Shown here: one piece after another, positions 7,235-13,613 of the stretch
Position numbering within the stretch: the stretch's first letter is position 1
How the letters are laid out: each line of letters begins with the position of its first letter
Assembly: GCA_002710785.1 (NCBI GenBank)
Contig: PAMC01000019.1
Location: 1-23,076, forward strand
DNA length: 23,076 nucleotides
Reading direction: 5' to 3'
Source of the DNA: a bacterium
GTDB lineage: Bacteria > Patescibacteriota > Minisyncoccia > Phycocordibacterales > UBA918
Notes under the pieces: generated by a model
Databases searched by the model: none
What the model was told of the DNA's origin: nothing
What the model saw: the letters and a program-made list of their open reading frames with translations, nothing else
Position numbers and translations under genes: made by a program

Positions 7235-7768
7235 ATGCCTACACCAGAGCGCCAAGCCAAAATTGACCGTATGCAAGCCAACCGGCTGCCGGGTGTGCTG
7301 GTGGTGTTCGAAGATATCGTCGACCCACACAACGCGGCAGCAATTTTGCGCACTTGTGATGGTTTGGGGGCAGGAACTGTGTTCTATTTGTTTGATCAAG
7401 TAACGCCGTACGACCCGCGGGAGGTAGGGAAGTACAGCTCCTCAACCGCCAATAAGTGGGTCGAGATTAAAACCTTTACCAATCACAATGAGCTCGAGGA
7501 GCGGTTGCGGCATGAGCAGTACAATAGTATTGCTACAACCATCCACGAACCAGCGGCAAAGGAGCTGTGGCAGCACGACTTTAGCGAAGACAACATTGCG
7601 CTCTGGGTTGGTAATGAGCACCGCGGACTCTCCGATCGCGCACTCCAGTTTTGTGAGCAAAAAATCACCATCCCAATGCGGGGGATGGTGGAGTCGTTTA
7701 ATGTGTCGGTAGCAGCTGCCCTCGTTTTGGCCGAGATTGCGCGACAGAAACGATCGGGGACAGCGTAA
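7235..7768 (+). CDS. trmH: TrmH-family (SpoU) RNA 2'-O-methyltransferase
   Basis: 177 aa, the size of single-domain SPOUT enzymes. Motif 1 is PHNAAAILRTCDGLG (31-45, with N33 and catalytic-type R39). Motif 2 is LWVGNEHRGLS (123-133). Motif 3 is IPMRGMVESFNVSVAAAL (146-163), where SFNVSVA replaces the common SLNVSVA. These form the trefoil-knot SAM site of TrmH/SpoU enzymes. The family methylates tRNA G18 or rRNA riboses; tRNA Gm18 is the best guess from size and the PHNAAAILRTCD stretch, but the substrate is not proven. It has its own -10 box and sits just before the metK riboswitch, which controls supply of its cofactor. A 9-bp inverted repeat overlies motif 3. Confidence 0.88.
   Translation: MPTPERQAKIDRMQANRLPGVLVVFEDIVDPHNAAAILRTCDGLGAGTVFYLFDQVTPYDPREVGKYSSSTANKWVEIKTFTNHNELEERLRHEQYNSIATTIHEPAAKELWQHDFSEDNIALWVGNEHRGLSDRALQFCEQKITIPMRGMVESFNVSVAAALVLAEIARQKRSGTA
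7666..7690. repeat. Inverted repeat inside the trmH-like gene
   Basis: CACCATCCC (7666-7674) and GGGATGGTG (7682-7690), perfect 9-bp arms, 7-nt loop, over the motif 3 codons. No T-tract follows. Confidence 0.75.
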
Positions 7769-7788
7769 CTATTATGCAATTTGCTTAG

Positions 7789-7794
7789 TATAAT
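7789..7794 (+). promoter_or_regulatory. -10 box of the metK riboswitch transcript
   Basis: TATAAT, with predicted start near 7801, 15 nt before the riboswitch P1 helix. No good -35 is seen. Confidence 0.7.
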
Positions 7795-7815
7795 TAGATG
7801 CCAATTACATAACCA

Positions 7816-7935
7816 GTATCCAGAGTATGGACGAGGGACTTGACCCGCTAACTCCATCCGCAACCCTCTACCGAGGTAGAAACGGTGCGACATTCAACCA
7901 ACGAACGTTGGGTAGATGCAACACTCCTTGGATAC
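7816..7935 (+). promoter_or_regulatory. SAM-I (S-box) riboswitch aptamer
   Basis: The P1 arms are GTATCC (7816-7821) and GGATAC (7930-7935). Between them the SAM-I core appears in order: GAG, GG, GAGGGACT (7833-7840), CCC, then GCAACC (7860-7865). P3 is TCTAC/GTAGA with a CGAG loop, then GGTGC (7884-7888), then P4 with CAAC/GTTG arms. GAGGGAC, GCAACC and GGTGC are hallmarks of the RF00162 family; the match is by recognition, not by a covariance search. The aptamer directly precedes metK, the commonest SAM-I target. An overlapping terminator hairpin implies shut-off of metK when SAM is abundant. Confidence 0.93.
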
Positions 7936-7963
7936 AGTGCTGCTCAGGCACTGTTTTGTATTT
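7934..7963 (+). terminator. Riboswitch expression-platform terminator
   Basis: ACAGTGC (7934-7940) and GCACTGT (7948-7954) around TGCTCAG, followed by a U-rich tail (TTTTGTATTT). The 5' arm shares two bases with the P1 3' strand, as expected of a transcriptional expression platform. The antiterminator pairing is not obvious. Confidence 0.8.
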
Positions 7964-7992
7964 GGAACGTTACACAGTAAAAGATTTAATAC

Positions 7993-8952
7993 ATGTTGCG
8001 AACAGCCGAATGTGTGTCGCCACGACACCCAGACAAAATTTGTGATCAGATTTCTGATGCCGTATTAGATGCCTATCTCAAGGAAGATCCCAAAAGCCGC
8101 GTGGCAGTGGAGTCAGTTGGTAGTCACGGGAAGATTTTTGTGACCGGTGAGGTGACCTCCAGGGCTACAAATGTTGATATTGAAAAAATCGTTAATGCTG
8201 TAGCAGGTGAGGGTTACGATATTTCAGTCCATATTGTTGAGCAGAGTCCGGAAATTGCTCGCGGTGTTGATGCAGCTGGCGAGGGTACTGGAGCTGGTGA
8301 TCAAGGAATAATGACTGGGTATGCGACTCGAGAAACGGCTACCTATATGCCCAAAGAATACGAATTGGCACGAAATTTGTGTCAGCAAGTCTACTCAGAA
8401 TATCCGTATGATGGCAAAACCCAAGTTACATTGGATGCAAATGGTGACGTAACATCAGTCGTCTGCAGTTTCCAAAATGCTCCTAAGAACGATCTGTTAG
8501 AGTTGGTAGAAGAAGTAATTCCCAACGCCAAGGAATATCACATTAATCCAACTGGAGATTGGAGTCAGGGTGGGTTTGATGCAGACGCAGGACTCACCGG
8601 CCGTAAGATTATCGTCGATAATTACGGGCCCGAAGTAGCAGTGGGTGGTGGCGCATTCTCGGGGAAGGATCCGAGTAAAGTGGATCGAAGCGCCGCATAC
8701 ATGGCGCGCCGTATTGCGGTGGATTATCTCGAGAAAAACCCGAATGCTCAAGAAGTGCTGGTGAAGCTGGCGTACGCAATTGGTCACCCAGATGCGCTCA
8801 TGGCGGTGGCAGTGGTTGACGGGGTGCCTGAAGAAGTGACCGGTTACGATTTGACGCCAAATGGCATTAAAGAATTTCTTGGACTCGAGGCTCCAATATA
8901 TGCAGACACTGCCGCATGGGGGCACTTTGGTCGAGGTTTTAGCTGGAGGTAA
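7993..8952 (+). CDS. metK: S-adenosylmethionine synthase, short CPR-type
   Basis: 319 aa against ~380-400 for typical bacterial MetK; it begins at motif 1 and ends at the normal C-terminus, so it is compact, not broken. Makes SAM from ATP and methionine in the cytoplasm. MLRTAECVSPRHPDKICDQISD holds the catalytic-type His (H12) in HPDK. GAGDQG (100-105) is the ATP signature. GGGAFSGKDPSKVDRSA (218-234) is the phosphate-binding loop with Lys and Asp. WGHFGRGFSW closes the chain. The shortening is probably in loops and the central domain. The start ATG follows the riboswitch terminator by 29 nt; there is no SD (leader TTTAATAC). Confidence 0.95.
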   Translation: MLRTAECVSPRHPDKICDQISDAVLDAYLKEDPKSRVAVESVGSHGKIFVTGEVTSRATNVDIEKIVNAVAGEGYDISVHIVEQSPEIARGVDAAGEGTGAGDQGIMTGYATRETATYMPKEYELARNLCQQVYSEYPYDGKTQVTLDANGDVTSVVCSFQNAPKNDLLELVEEVIPNAKEYHINPTGDWSQGGFDADAGLTGRKIIVDNYGPEVAVGGGAFSGKDPSKVDRSAAYMARRIAVDYLEKNPNAQEVLVKLAYAIGHPDALMAVAVVDGVPEEVTGYDLTPNGIKEFLGLEAPIYADTAAWGHFGRGFSWR

Positions 8953-8966
8953 GATACGTATGATTT

Positions 8967-9003
8967 GAAAAGGCCGCTGGCGTAGTCATCAGCCTTTTCT
9001 TTT
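8967..9003 (+). terminator. Intrinsic terminator after metK
   Basis: GAAAAGGC (8967-8974) and GCCTTTTC (8992-8999) form an 8-bp stem with a 17-nt loop, followed by TTTT. The A/T arms make it usable in both directions. Confidence 0.75.
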
Positions 9004-9031
9004 ACTCCTCTCAATGATAGTTTTGATATTA

Positions 9032-9715
9032 ATGAATGACAAAGTTGGAAAATTAAGTGTAGTGGCAACACCGATTGGTAATTTGGAAGACATGACACAC
9101 CGGGCGGAGCGGATTTTGGAGGAAGCGGACTATATATTGTGTGAAGACACGCGAGTGACCGGCAAGTTACTCAAGCACTACCAGATACAAACCCCAACCA
9201 AACGCTACGATGCACACGCGAGCGAGCGAGTGCACGAGCAAATTATGGCAGACTTAGCCGAAGGCACGCATATCGCGCTCGTCTCTGATGCGGGTACGCC
9301 AGGCGTGAGCGACCCAGGTGTGCTCCTTATTCAACAAGCGCGCAGAGCTGGTGCAACAATTGAGGCCATCCCTGGCCCGAGCGCGGTTACTACGGCAGTC
9401 TCGATTGCGGGTTTAACCGGCAACCAGTTTACTTTTTTGGGGTTTGTGCCGCAGAAGAAGGGTCGGCAGACGTTTTTTGCAAACCTCGGTGAGTACGAGC
9501 ATCCAGTAATCTTCTTTGAGTCGACACACCGCGTTATGAAAACCCTGCAGTCGCTCACTGAGGTCTCAGTTGCTCAGGTTGCGCTGGCTCGCGAACTCAC
9601 TAAGTTGCACGAAGAGTTTGTGAGCGGCACGCCGGAAGAAGTTTTGCAGTATTTTGAAGACAACCCGGAGCACCAGCGTGGAGAGTTTGTGGTAATTGTT
9701 ACTCCTACGCTATAA
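9032..9715 (+). CDS. rsmI: 16S rRNA (cytidine-1402 2'-O) methyltransferase
   Basis: 227 aa from the ATG at 9032 (MNDKVGKLSVVATPIGNLED); an in-frame ATG at 9014 would add six hydrophobic residues and is less likely. RsmI, of the tetrapyrrole-methylase fold, methylates the ribose of C1402 in the decoding centre. Motifs seen: ATPIGNLED (12-20), CEDTR (37-41), ALVSDAGTPGVSDPG, AIPGPSA, FLGFVPQKKGR, and FFESTHR near the C-terminus. The C-terminal extension of some homologues is absent. Its target base is present in the 16S of this window (equivalent to 1043), next to the unusual A1396-to-U change. No SD. Its TAA stop lies inside the -10 box of the next gene. Confidence 0.95.
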   Translation: MNDKVGKLSVVATPIGNLEDMTHRAERILEEADYILCEDTRVTGKLLKHYQIQTPTKRYDAHASERVHEQIMADLAEGTHIALVSDAGTPGVSDPGVLLIQQARRAGATIEAIPGPSAVTTAVSIAGLTGNQFTFLGFVPQKKGRQTFFANLGEYEHPVIFFESTHRVMKTLQSLTEVSVAQVALARELTKLHEEFVSGTPEEVLQYFEDNPEHQRGEFVVIVTPTL

Positions 9716-9716
9716 T
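9711..9716 (+). promoter_or_regulatory. -10 box containing the rsmI stop codon
   Basis: TATAAT ends 9 nt before the ATG at 9726, so the next mRNA has a leader of about 0-3 nt. The rsmI TAA (9713-9715) is inside this hexamer. Confidence 0.75.
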
Positions 9717-9725
9717 GCACGTACT

Positions 9726-9995
9726 ATGTCACGCGAATCGCTCATCATGCTACTCGGTTTGGTTATTGTTTTCTTACCAAGTCTCGGCGTCCCCAGTCAG
9801 TGGAAGGAGTACGGTTTGCTCGGGGCCGGCATTGCCCTAATTCTGGTCGGCTACAGCCTACGGCGCTCCATGTACCTACGCACGATCGATCGCGGTAACG
9901 GTGAGCGCGGCACCGACGCGTTTCTTGAGCACGATGGCAGCACCCCGAAGGTCGTTACCGAAGCCACCAGTGAAGAAACCCAAACTGTCCAATAG
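9726..9995 (+). CDS. Small two-TM membrane protein, unknown
   Basis: 89 aa. The start ATG is placed by the TATAAT box 9 nt upstream; there is no SD. Two hydrophobic segments, ~6-21 (LIMLLGLVIVFLPSLG) and ~29-44 (YGLLGAGIALILVGYS), are joined by a short loop with PSQWKEY. They are followed by SLRRSMYLR and an acidic, Thr/Glu-rich tail of ~35 residues that should face the cytoplasm. No family recognised. Similar short two-TM proteins are common in CPR genomes. Its position before the carboxypeptidase gene suggests an envelope role, but the two probably have separate promoters. Confidence 0.7.
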   Translation: MSRESLIMLLGLVIVFLPSLGVPSQWKEYGLLGAGIALILVGYSLRRSMYLRTIDRGNGERGTDAFLEHDGSTPKVVTEATSEETQTVQ

Positions 9996-10006
9996 TAGCG
10001 TGGCAG

Positions 10007-10042
10007 CGAGGTACAGCTTGGTACAATAAGGGTACCTCGTAC
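10007..10042 (+). promoter_or_regulatory. Promoter of the DacA-like gene inside an inverted repeat
   Basis: TACAAT (10022-10027) lies in the loop between CGAGGTAC (10007-10014) and GTACCTCG (10032-10039). GTAC occurs at 10011, 10021, 10032 and 10039, the first three about one helical turn apart. The predicted start near 10034 gives a ~12-nt leader without SD. Operator function is inference. Confidence 0.5.
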
Positions 10043-10045
10043 AAC

Positions 10046-11503
10046 ATGAGTTTACTTTCTAGGCTTTTTTATCGCCGCCACGCAAGCGTGCAGCGTGGTT
10101 TGCTCATACCATATTCACCGCCGTCAACCACTTCGTCGCAGTCGCGGGCTCTTATGGTGCGTCCGAGCATGGCCCTTGTTGCGGTCAGTGCGGTGTGTTT
10201 TTTGGTATACACCCAAGCAACGAGTCTGGTTGAGAATCGGCTCAGCCAGCCGGCGAGCCCCGTGCTGGTCGCGAGTGATACCTGGCCGTATCAGCAGCGA
10301 ACGATGGCGTTTGGGCCGCAAACGGCACTCAGCGACGCCACCTACTTTGAGACCCTGCGCGATGAGCTCGTGCACACTCAACCGCAACTACTGACGGTTG
10401 ACGTTGGGGCCAGTAAAGCTGAGCTCTACCAGAGCGGGCAACTGGTATGGGCAGCTCCGGTCACTGAGCTCGCAAGCACCGAGTCGTGGCGACATGTACC
10501 AGCTGGGTACTATGCTGTCTCGGCCGTGCGCTCTGAGCGCTACTCGAGCTTAGCGCAAGCCTACTACACCGATGTGGTGGAGTTTAATGAGCGTCTGGCC
10601 CTGCACGGCCCGGCTCAAAAAAATGATGGCACACCAGCTATGGCTGCGTCGCTCGGCCTCGCGCTTGGGGCGAGCGATGCGGCCGCGCTCGCAGCGCTCG
10701 TGGCCTCGGGCACGCCGGTTTTGGTACACACACCAGAAAACACGGTTACTGCTGGCGCCCTGACTCCACGAGGACCGCAGCTTGCGGTGCGCAGCTACTT
10801 GGTAAAGGACCTCAGCTCGGATGAGACACTCGCTGCGTACAATGCCGACTTGGTAGCCCCAATTGCCTCTCTAACCAAACTGATGACCGCGCTCGTGGTC
10901 GCTGAGGAGTTCGATCTTGAAGGGGAGGTGCCCGTGATTGCTGAGCAGCACGCTACCACGTTAGTGCCACGCCTATCGGGCATCCACCGCACCACCGTGT
11001 TTGACCTACTGCAATTGCTGCTCTTGGAGTCTTCTAATGAAGCAGCTGAAGTGCTGGCCACCCAGATGGGTCGCGAGCAGTTTATTGCCGCCATGAACGA
11101 CCGGGCGACAGCGTTAGGGTTGAGCGCTACTACCTTTACCGACCCGTCCGGACTCGACGATGGTAACCAATCGAGCGCCCGCGATATCTACACCCTCACG
11201 CAGTACCTAGAGCGTAACTACCCGTTTTTGCTGCACGTGAGCGCCCGCGAGCAGGCGGTCGAGGCGACGCGAGAACATGACTTTAGTGACCTAGATAACT
11301 TTAATGGCATCGCTGGCCTGGAGACGTTTGTGGGTGGCAAGATTGGTGAAACTGAAGCCGCTAAACAGACGTCGCTGACCGTACACGAAATTGATTTTGG
11401 CGGTGGTGCGCGCCCAGTCGCGATTGTGGTGTTGGGCTCAGACTCGCGTAGCGCAGATGTAACCGCGCTGCATAATTACGCCCTGGAGCGGTACCGTAAC
11501 TAG
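10046..11503 (+). CDS. D-alanyl-D-alanine carboxypeptidase (S11) with degenerate L,D-transpeptidase-like domain
   Basis: 485 aa. Basic N-terminus, one membrane anchor (~42-57), the rest outside the membrane. Residues ~113-230 follow the YkuD L,D-transpeptidase pattern (LTVDVGASKAELYQSGQLVW, PAGYYAVSAV, LALHG, GTPVLVHT), but the HGxx...SxGCxR catalytic motif is missing: the region reads PAMAASLGLAL with no Cys. Residues ~245-485 are a DacA/PBP5-type S11 peptidase. SLTK (275-278) holds the nucleophile, SSN (329-331) is the SxN motif, and KIG (432-434) stands where KTG is expected. The domain probably trims D-Ala from wall peptides. The first domain is likely a binding or structural remnant. No SD; the promoter is within an inverted repeat. 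Confidence 0.85.
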   Translation: MSLLSRLFYRRHASVQRGLLIPYSPPSTTSSQSRALMVRPSMALVAVSAVCFLVYTQATSLVENRLSQPASPVLVASDTWPYQQRTMAFGPQTALSDATYFETLRDELVHTQPQLLTVDVGASKAELYQSGQLVWAAPVTELASTESWRHVPAGYYAVSAVRSERYSSLAQAYYTDVVEFNERLALHGPAQKNDGTPAMAASLGLALGASDAAALAALVASGTPVLVHTPENTVTAGALTPRGPQLAVRSYLVKDLSSDETLAAYNADLVAPIASLTKLMTALVVAEEFDLEGEVPVIAEQHATTLVPRLSGIHRTTVFDLLQLLLLESSNEAAEVLATQMGREQFIAAMNDRATALGLSATTFTDPSGLDDGNQSSARDIYTLTQYLERNYPFLLHVSAREQAVEATREHDFSDLDNFNGIAGLETFVGGKIGETEAAKQTSLTVHEIDFGGGARPVAIVVLGSDSRSADVTALHNYALERYRN

Positions 11504-11506
11504 CTC

Positions 11507-11535
11507 TTGCGCGAAGTGCACGTGCATGATTAAAT
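11507..11535 (+). promoter_or_regulatory. Candidate promoter of the 51-aa gene
   Basis: TTGCGC (11507-11512), a 17-nt spacer, TTAAAT (11530-11535), giving a ~24-nt leader. A weak match, listed because the gene's SD and terminator show it has its own unit. Confidence 0.4.
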
Positions 11536-11565
11536 GCCGGCAGATTAACGGCAGGGAGGGCCAGA

Positions 11566-11721
11566 GTGCCTAGAAACACAAATCCGGCCATGGTGATCGT
11601 TTTGATAATCATGGGGCTGTTGTTATGGGGGTACAGCAATTGCTCGCTCTCAGACGAGATTGATGGCCAACCAATTCGTTTTGGCTGGCACTGCCAGACT
11701 GAAGAAAGCGCGTTACCCTGA
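11566..11721 (+). CDS. 51-aa single-TM membrane protein, unknown
   Basis: Starts at GTG 11566, chosen by the SD GGGAGGG (11554-11560) 5 nt upstream. The product has a polar MPRNTNPA, one membrane segment (MVIVLIIMGLLLWGY), then SNCSLSDEIDG and a C-terminal part with a second cysteine (FGWHCQTEE). The cysteine just after the membrane segment could be lipidated, but the lipobox is poor (GYSNC); a disulfide between the two cysteines is another possibility. The stop codon TGA lies in the loop of the gene's own terminator. It is the third short SD-bearing gene in the window, between the carboxypeptidase and the T4SS-like ATPase. No family recognised. Confidence 0.65.
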   Translation: MPRNTNPAMVIVLIIMGLLLWGYSNCSLSDEIDGQPIRFGWHCQTEESALP

Positions 11722-11738
11722 GGTGACGCGTGTTTTTG
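11709..11738 (+). terminator. Terminator with the stop codon in its loop
   Basis: CGCGTTACC (11709-11717) pairs with GGTGACGCG (11722-11730), one G-T wobble, loop CTGA containing the TGA stop, then TGTTTTTG. Confidence 0.85.
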
Positions 11739-11739
11739 T

Positions 11740-11745
11740 TATACT
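11740..11745 (+). promoter_or_regulatory. -10 box for the TraG-like gene
   Basis: TATACT ends 10 nt before the ATG at 11756, so the mRNA should have a 0-4 nt leader. It follows directly on the preceding terminator; no -35 is seen. Confidence 0.7.
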
Positions 11746-11755
11746 GTAGTCATCT

Positions 11756-13606
11756 ATGGCCTACGACCCCGAACAAATTACTTTTTTTGCCAAGACCGAC
11801 GCGCGCGGCCAGAACGTGCCGTTTGGCATTAAAGCCAAAGATCGCACCCGACACGTCTACGTCATTGGTAAGACGGGCATGGGTAAGTCAACGCTCCTGG
11901 AGAACATGGCCGTGCAGGACATGCAAAACGGTAATGGGCTAGCATTTATCGACCCACACGGCGCTACCGCCGAGACGCTCTTAAACTACGTCCCCGAAGA
12001 CCGTGTTGAGGACGTACTCTACTTTGCGCCGTTTGATACAGAGCACCCGATCGCGTTTAACGTGATGGAAGATGTCGGCCCCGAGAAACGCCACCTGGTA
12101 GCAGCTGGCTTGATGTCGGTGTTTAAGAAGATTTGGGTCGACGCGTGGAGTGCGCGTATGGAGTACATTCTCCAAAACACCATTTTGGCGCTGCTTGAGT
12201 ACCCGAATTCGACTCTCTTAGGAGTAAACCGGATGCTCTCAGACAAGGATTACCGCAAGGAGGTGGTGGAGAATATCGGCGACCCGGCAGTTAAATCGTT
12301 TTGGGTAGATGAGTTTGCCAACTACAACGAACGCTACATGCAAGAGGCGGGCGATGCGATCAAAAACAAGATCGGACAGTTTACCGCTAACCCACTGATC
12401 CGCAACATTATTGGCCAACCGCACACGAGCTTCGATCTGCGGCAGATGATGGACGAGAAAAAAATTCTCATCGCTAACCTTTCTAAGGGTCTTATCGGTG
12501 AAGGTAATGCGAATCTCTTAGGTTCGATGCTCACCACCCGCGTGTACTTAGCCGCCATGAGTCGGGCTGACCTCTCGCCGCAGCAGATGCAAGCGATGCC
12601 CAACTTTTACTTCTATGTTGATGAGTTTCAAAGCTTCGCTAACGCTACCTTTGCCGATATTCTCTCCGAGGCACGAAAGTACAAGCTTAACCTCACCATC
12701 GCCCACCAGTACGTTGAGCAAATGGAGGAGGAGGTTAAGAATGCTGTCTTTGGTAACATGGGCACCATTATCAGCTTCCGCGTTGGACCGTTTGATGCGG
12801 AGGTCTTAGAAACCATTTTTGCTCCGCAGTTTTACGCGGTTGATATCGTTAACCTCGGCTTTGCCCAGGTGTACCTCACGCTTATGATCGATGGCATTGG
12901 CTCGCGGCCATTTTCAGCTACCACACTGCCGCCAATTGAGGCACCGTCGGTGTCGTGTCGCGATATGGTCATCGCCCGCAGCCAAGAGCGCTTTGGATTT
13001 GCACGTGAGCAGGTAGAATCGTCGATTAATGTTTGGATGGAGAATAGCTACAAACCCAAGCGCGAGCCACCAAGTAACGGTAAGCCTGGTAACAGCAAAG
13101 CAGGCGGTGCTCTTCATAAGAACGGCGGAGGCGCTAAAGAAAAGCCAGCCGCTCACACAAAAAGCCAGTCGAAGCAATCGAACGGCGGCAATAGCCAAAA
13201 GACTGACCTCGAGGCACTCCGCGGCGTCTTAAAGTCGATTGCCAAAACCGACACCCCAGCAGACACTACGGACAAGAAACCACAGCCAACAGCCGACAAA
13301 AAACCTAGGGTTGATGCACCAACCAAACCAAAAGAGGCAGCTCAAAAACCAACCACCGCATCACTAAAAGATGCTCTGGCTTCCGTGCTTGCGGAACGGG
13401 AAGGGAAGCGTGCCAGTAAGGCACCAACGGGAGAGGTCTCGCCCAAACCAAAACCGAAAACACCAGTCGCGAAGAAACCAGCAGCACCCGCAGAGCCAGA
13501 TCCGGCCGCTCGTGAGCTCACGTCAAAAGACACGCTCGACCCTAAGCAAATTGAACGCATGCTACGCGTTACAGGAGCAGACAATTCTCCGCTCAAGAAA
13601 CGCTAA
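11756..13606 (+). CDS. TraG/VirD4-like P-loop ATPase (DUF87-type, T4SS coupling protein-like)
   Basis: 616 aa. HVYVIGKTGMGKSTLLENM carries Walker A (38-45). AFIDPHGATAETLL follows, then KKILIANLSKG, YVDEFQSFAN with Walker B (286-291, DE), and LTIAHQYVEQM, the order seen in type IV secretion DNA-binding/coupling ATPases of CPR genomes. Residues ~1-440 form the ATPase. The tail (~441-616) is low-complexity, rich in Lys, Pro, Ala and Thr, and predicted disordered. The usual N-terminal membrane segments of VirD4 are absent, so it may dock to a separate membrane partner. Probable role: moving DNA or protein through a pilus-like channel, perhaps with the VirB2-like protein at 1390-2799. It looks leaderless. 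The lamin-tail gene starts 7 nt after the stop. Confidence 0.85.
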   Translation: MAYDPEQITFFAKTDARGQNVPFGIKAKDRTRHVYVIGKTGMGKSTLLENMAVQDMQNGNGLAFIDPHGATAETLLNYVPEDRVEDVLYFAPFDTEHPIAFNVMEDVGPEKRHLVAAGLMSVFKKIWVDAWSARMEYILQNTILALLEYPNSTLLGVNRMLSDKDYRKEVVENIGDPAVKSFWVDEFANYNERYMQEAGDAIKNKIGQFTANPLIRNIIGQPHTSFDLRQMMDEKKILIANLSKGLIGEGNANLLGSMLTTRVYLAAMSRADLSPQQMQAMPNFYFYVDEFQSFANATFADILSEARKYKLNLTIAHQYVEQMEEEVKNAVFGNMGTIISFRVGPFDAEVLETIFAPQFYAVDIVNLGFAQVYLTLMIDGIGSRPFSATTLPPIEAPSVSCRDMVIARSQERFGFAREQVESSINVWMENSYKPKREPPSNGKPGNSKAGGALHKNGGGAKEKPAAHTKSQSKQSNGGNSQKTDLEALRGVLKSIAKTDTPADTTDKKPQPTADKKPRVDAPTKPKEAAQKPTTASLKDALASVLAEREGKRASKAPTGEVSPKPKPKTPVAKKPAAPAEPDPAARELTSKDTLDPKQIERMLRVTGADNSPLKKR

Positions 13607-13613
13607 TGTAGGT

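Noticed and set aside
13371..13613. Long N-terminal extension of the lamin-tail protein overlapping the ATPase gene
   Set aside because: The extension is a shadow frame of the ATPase's Lys/Pro-rich tail; ATG 13614 is followed directly by a signal peptide.
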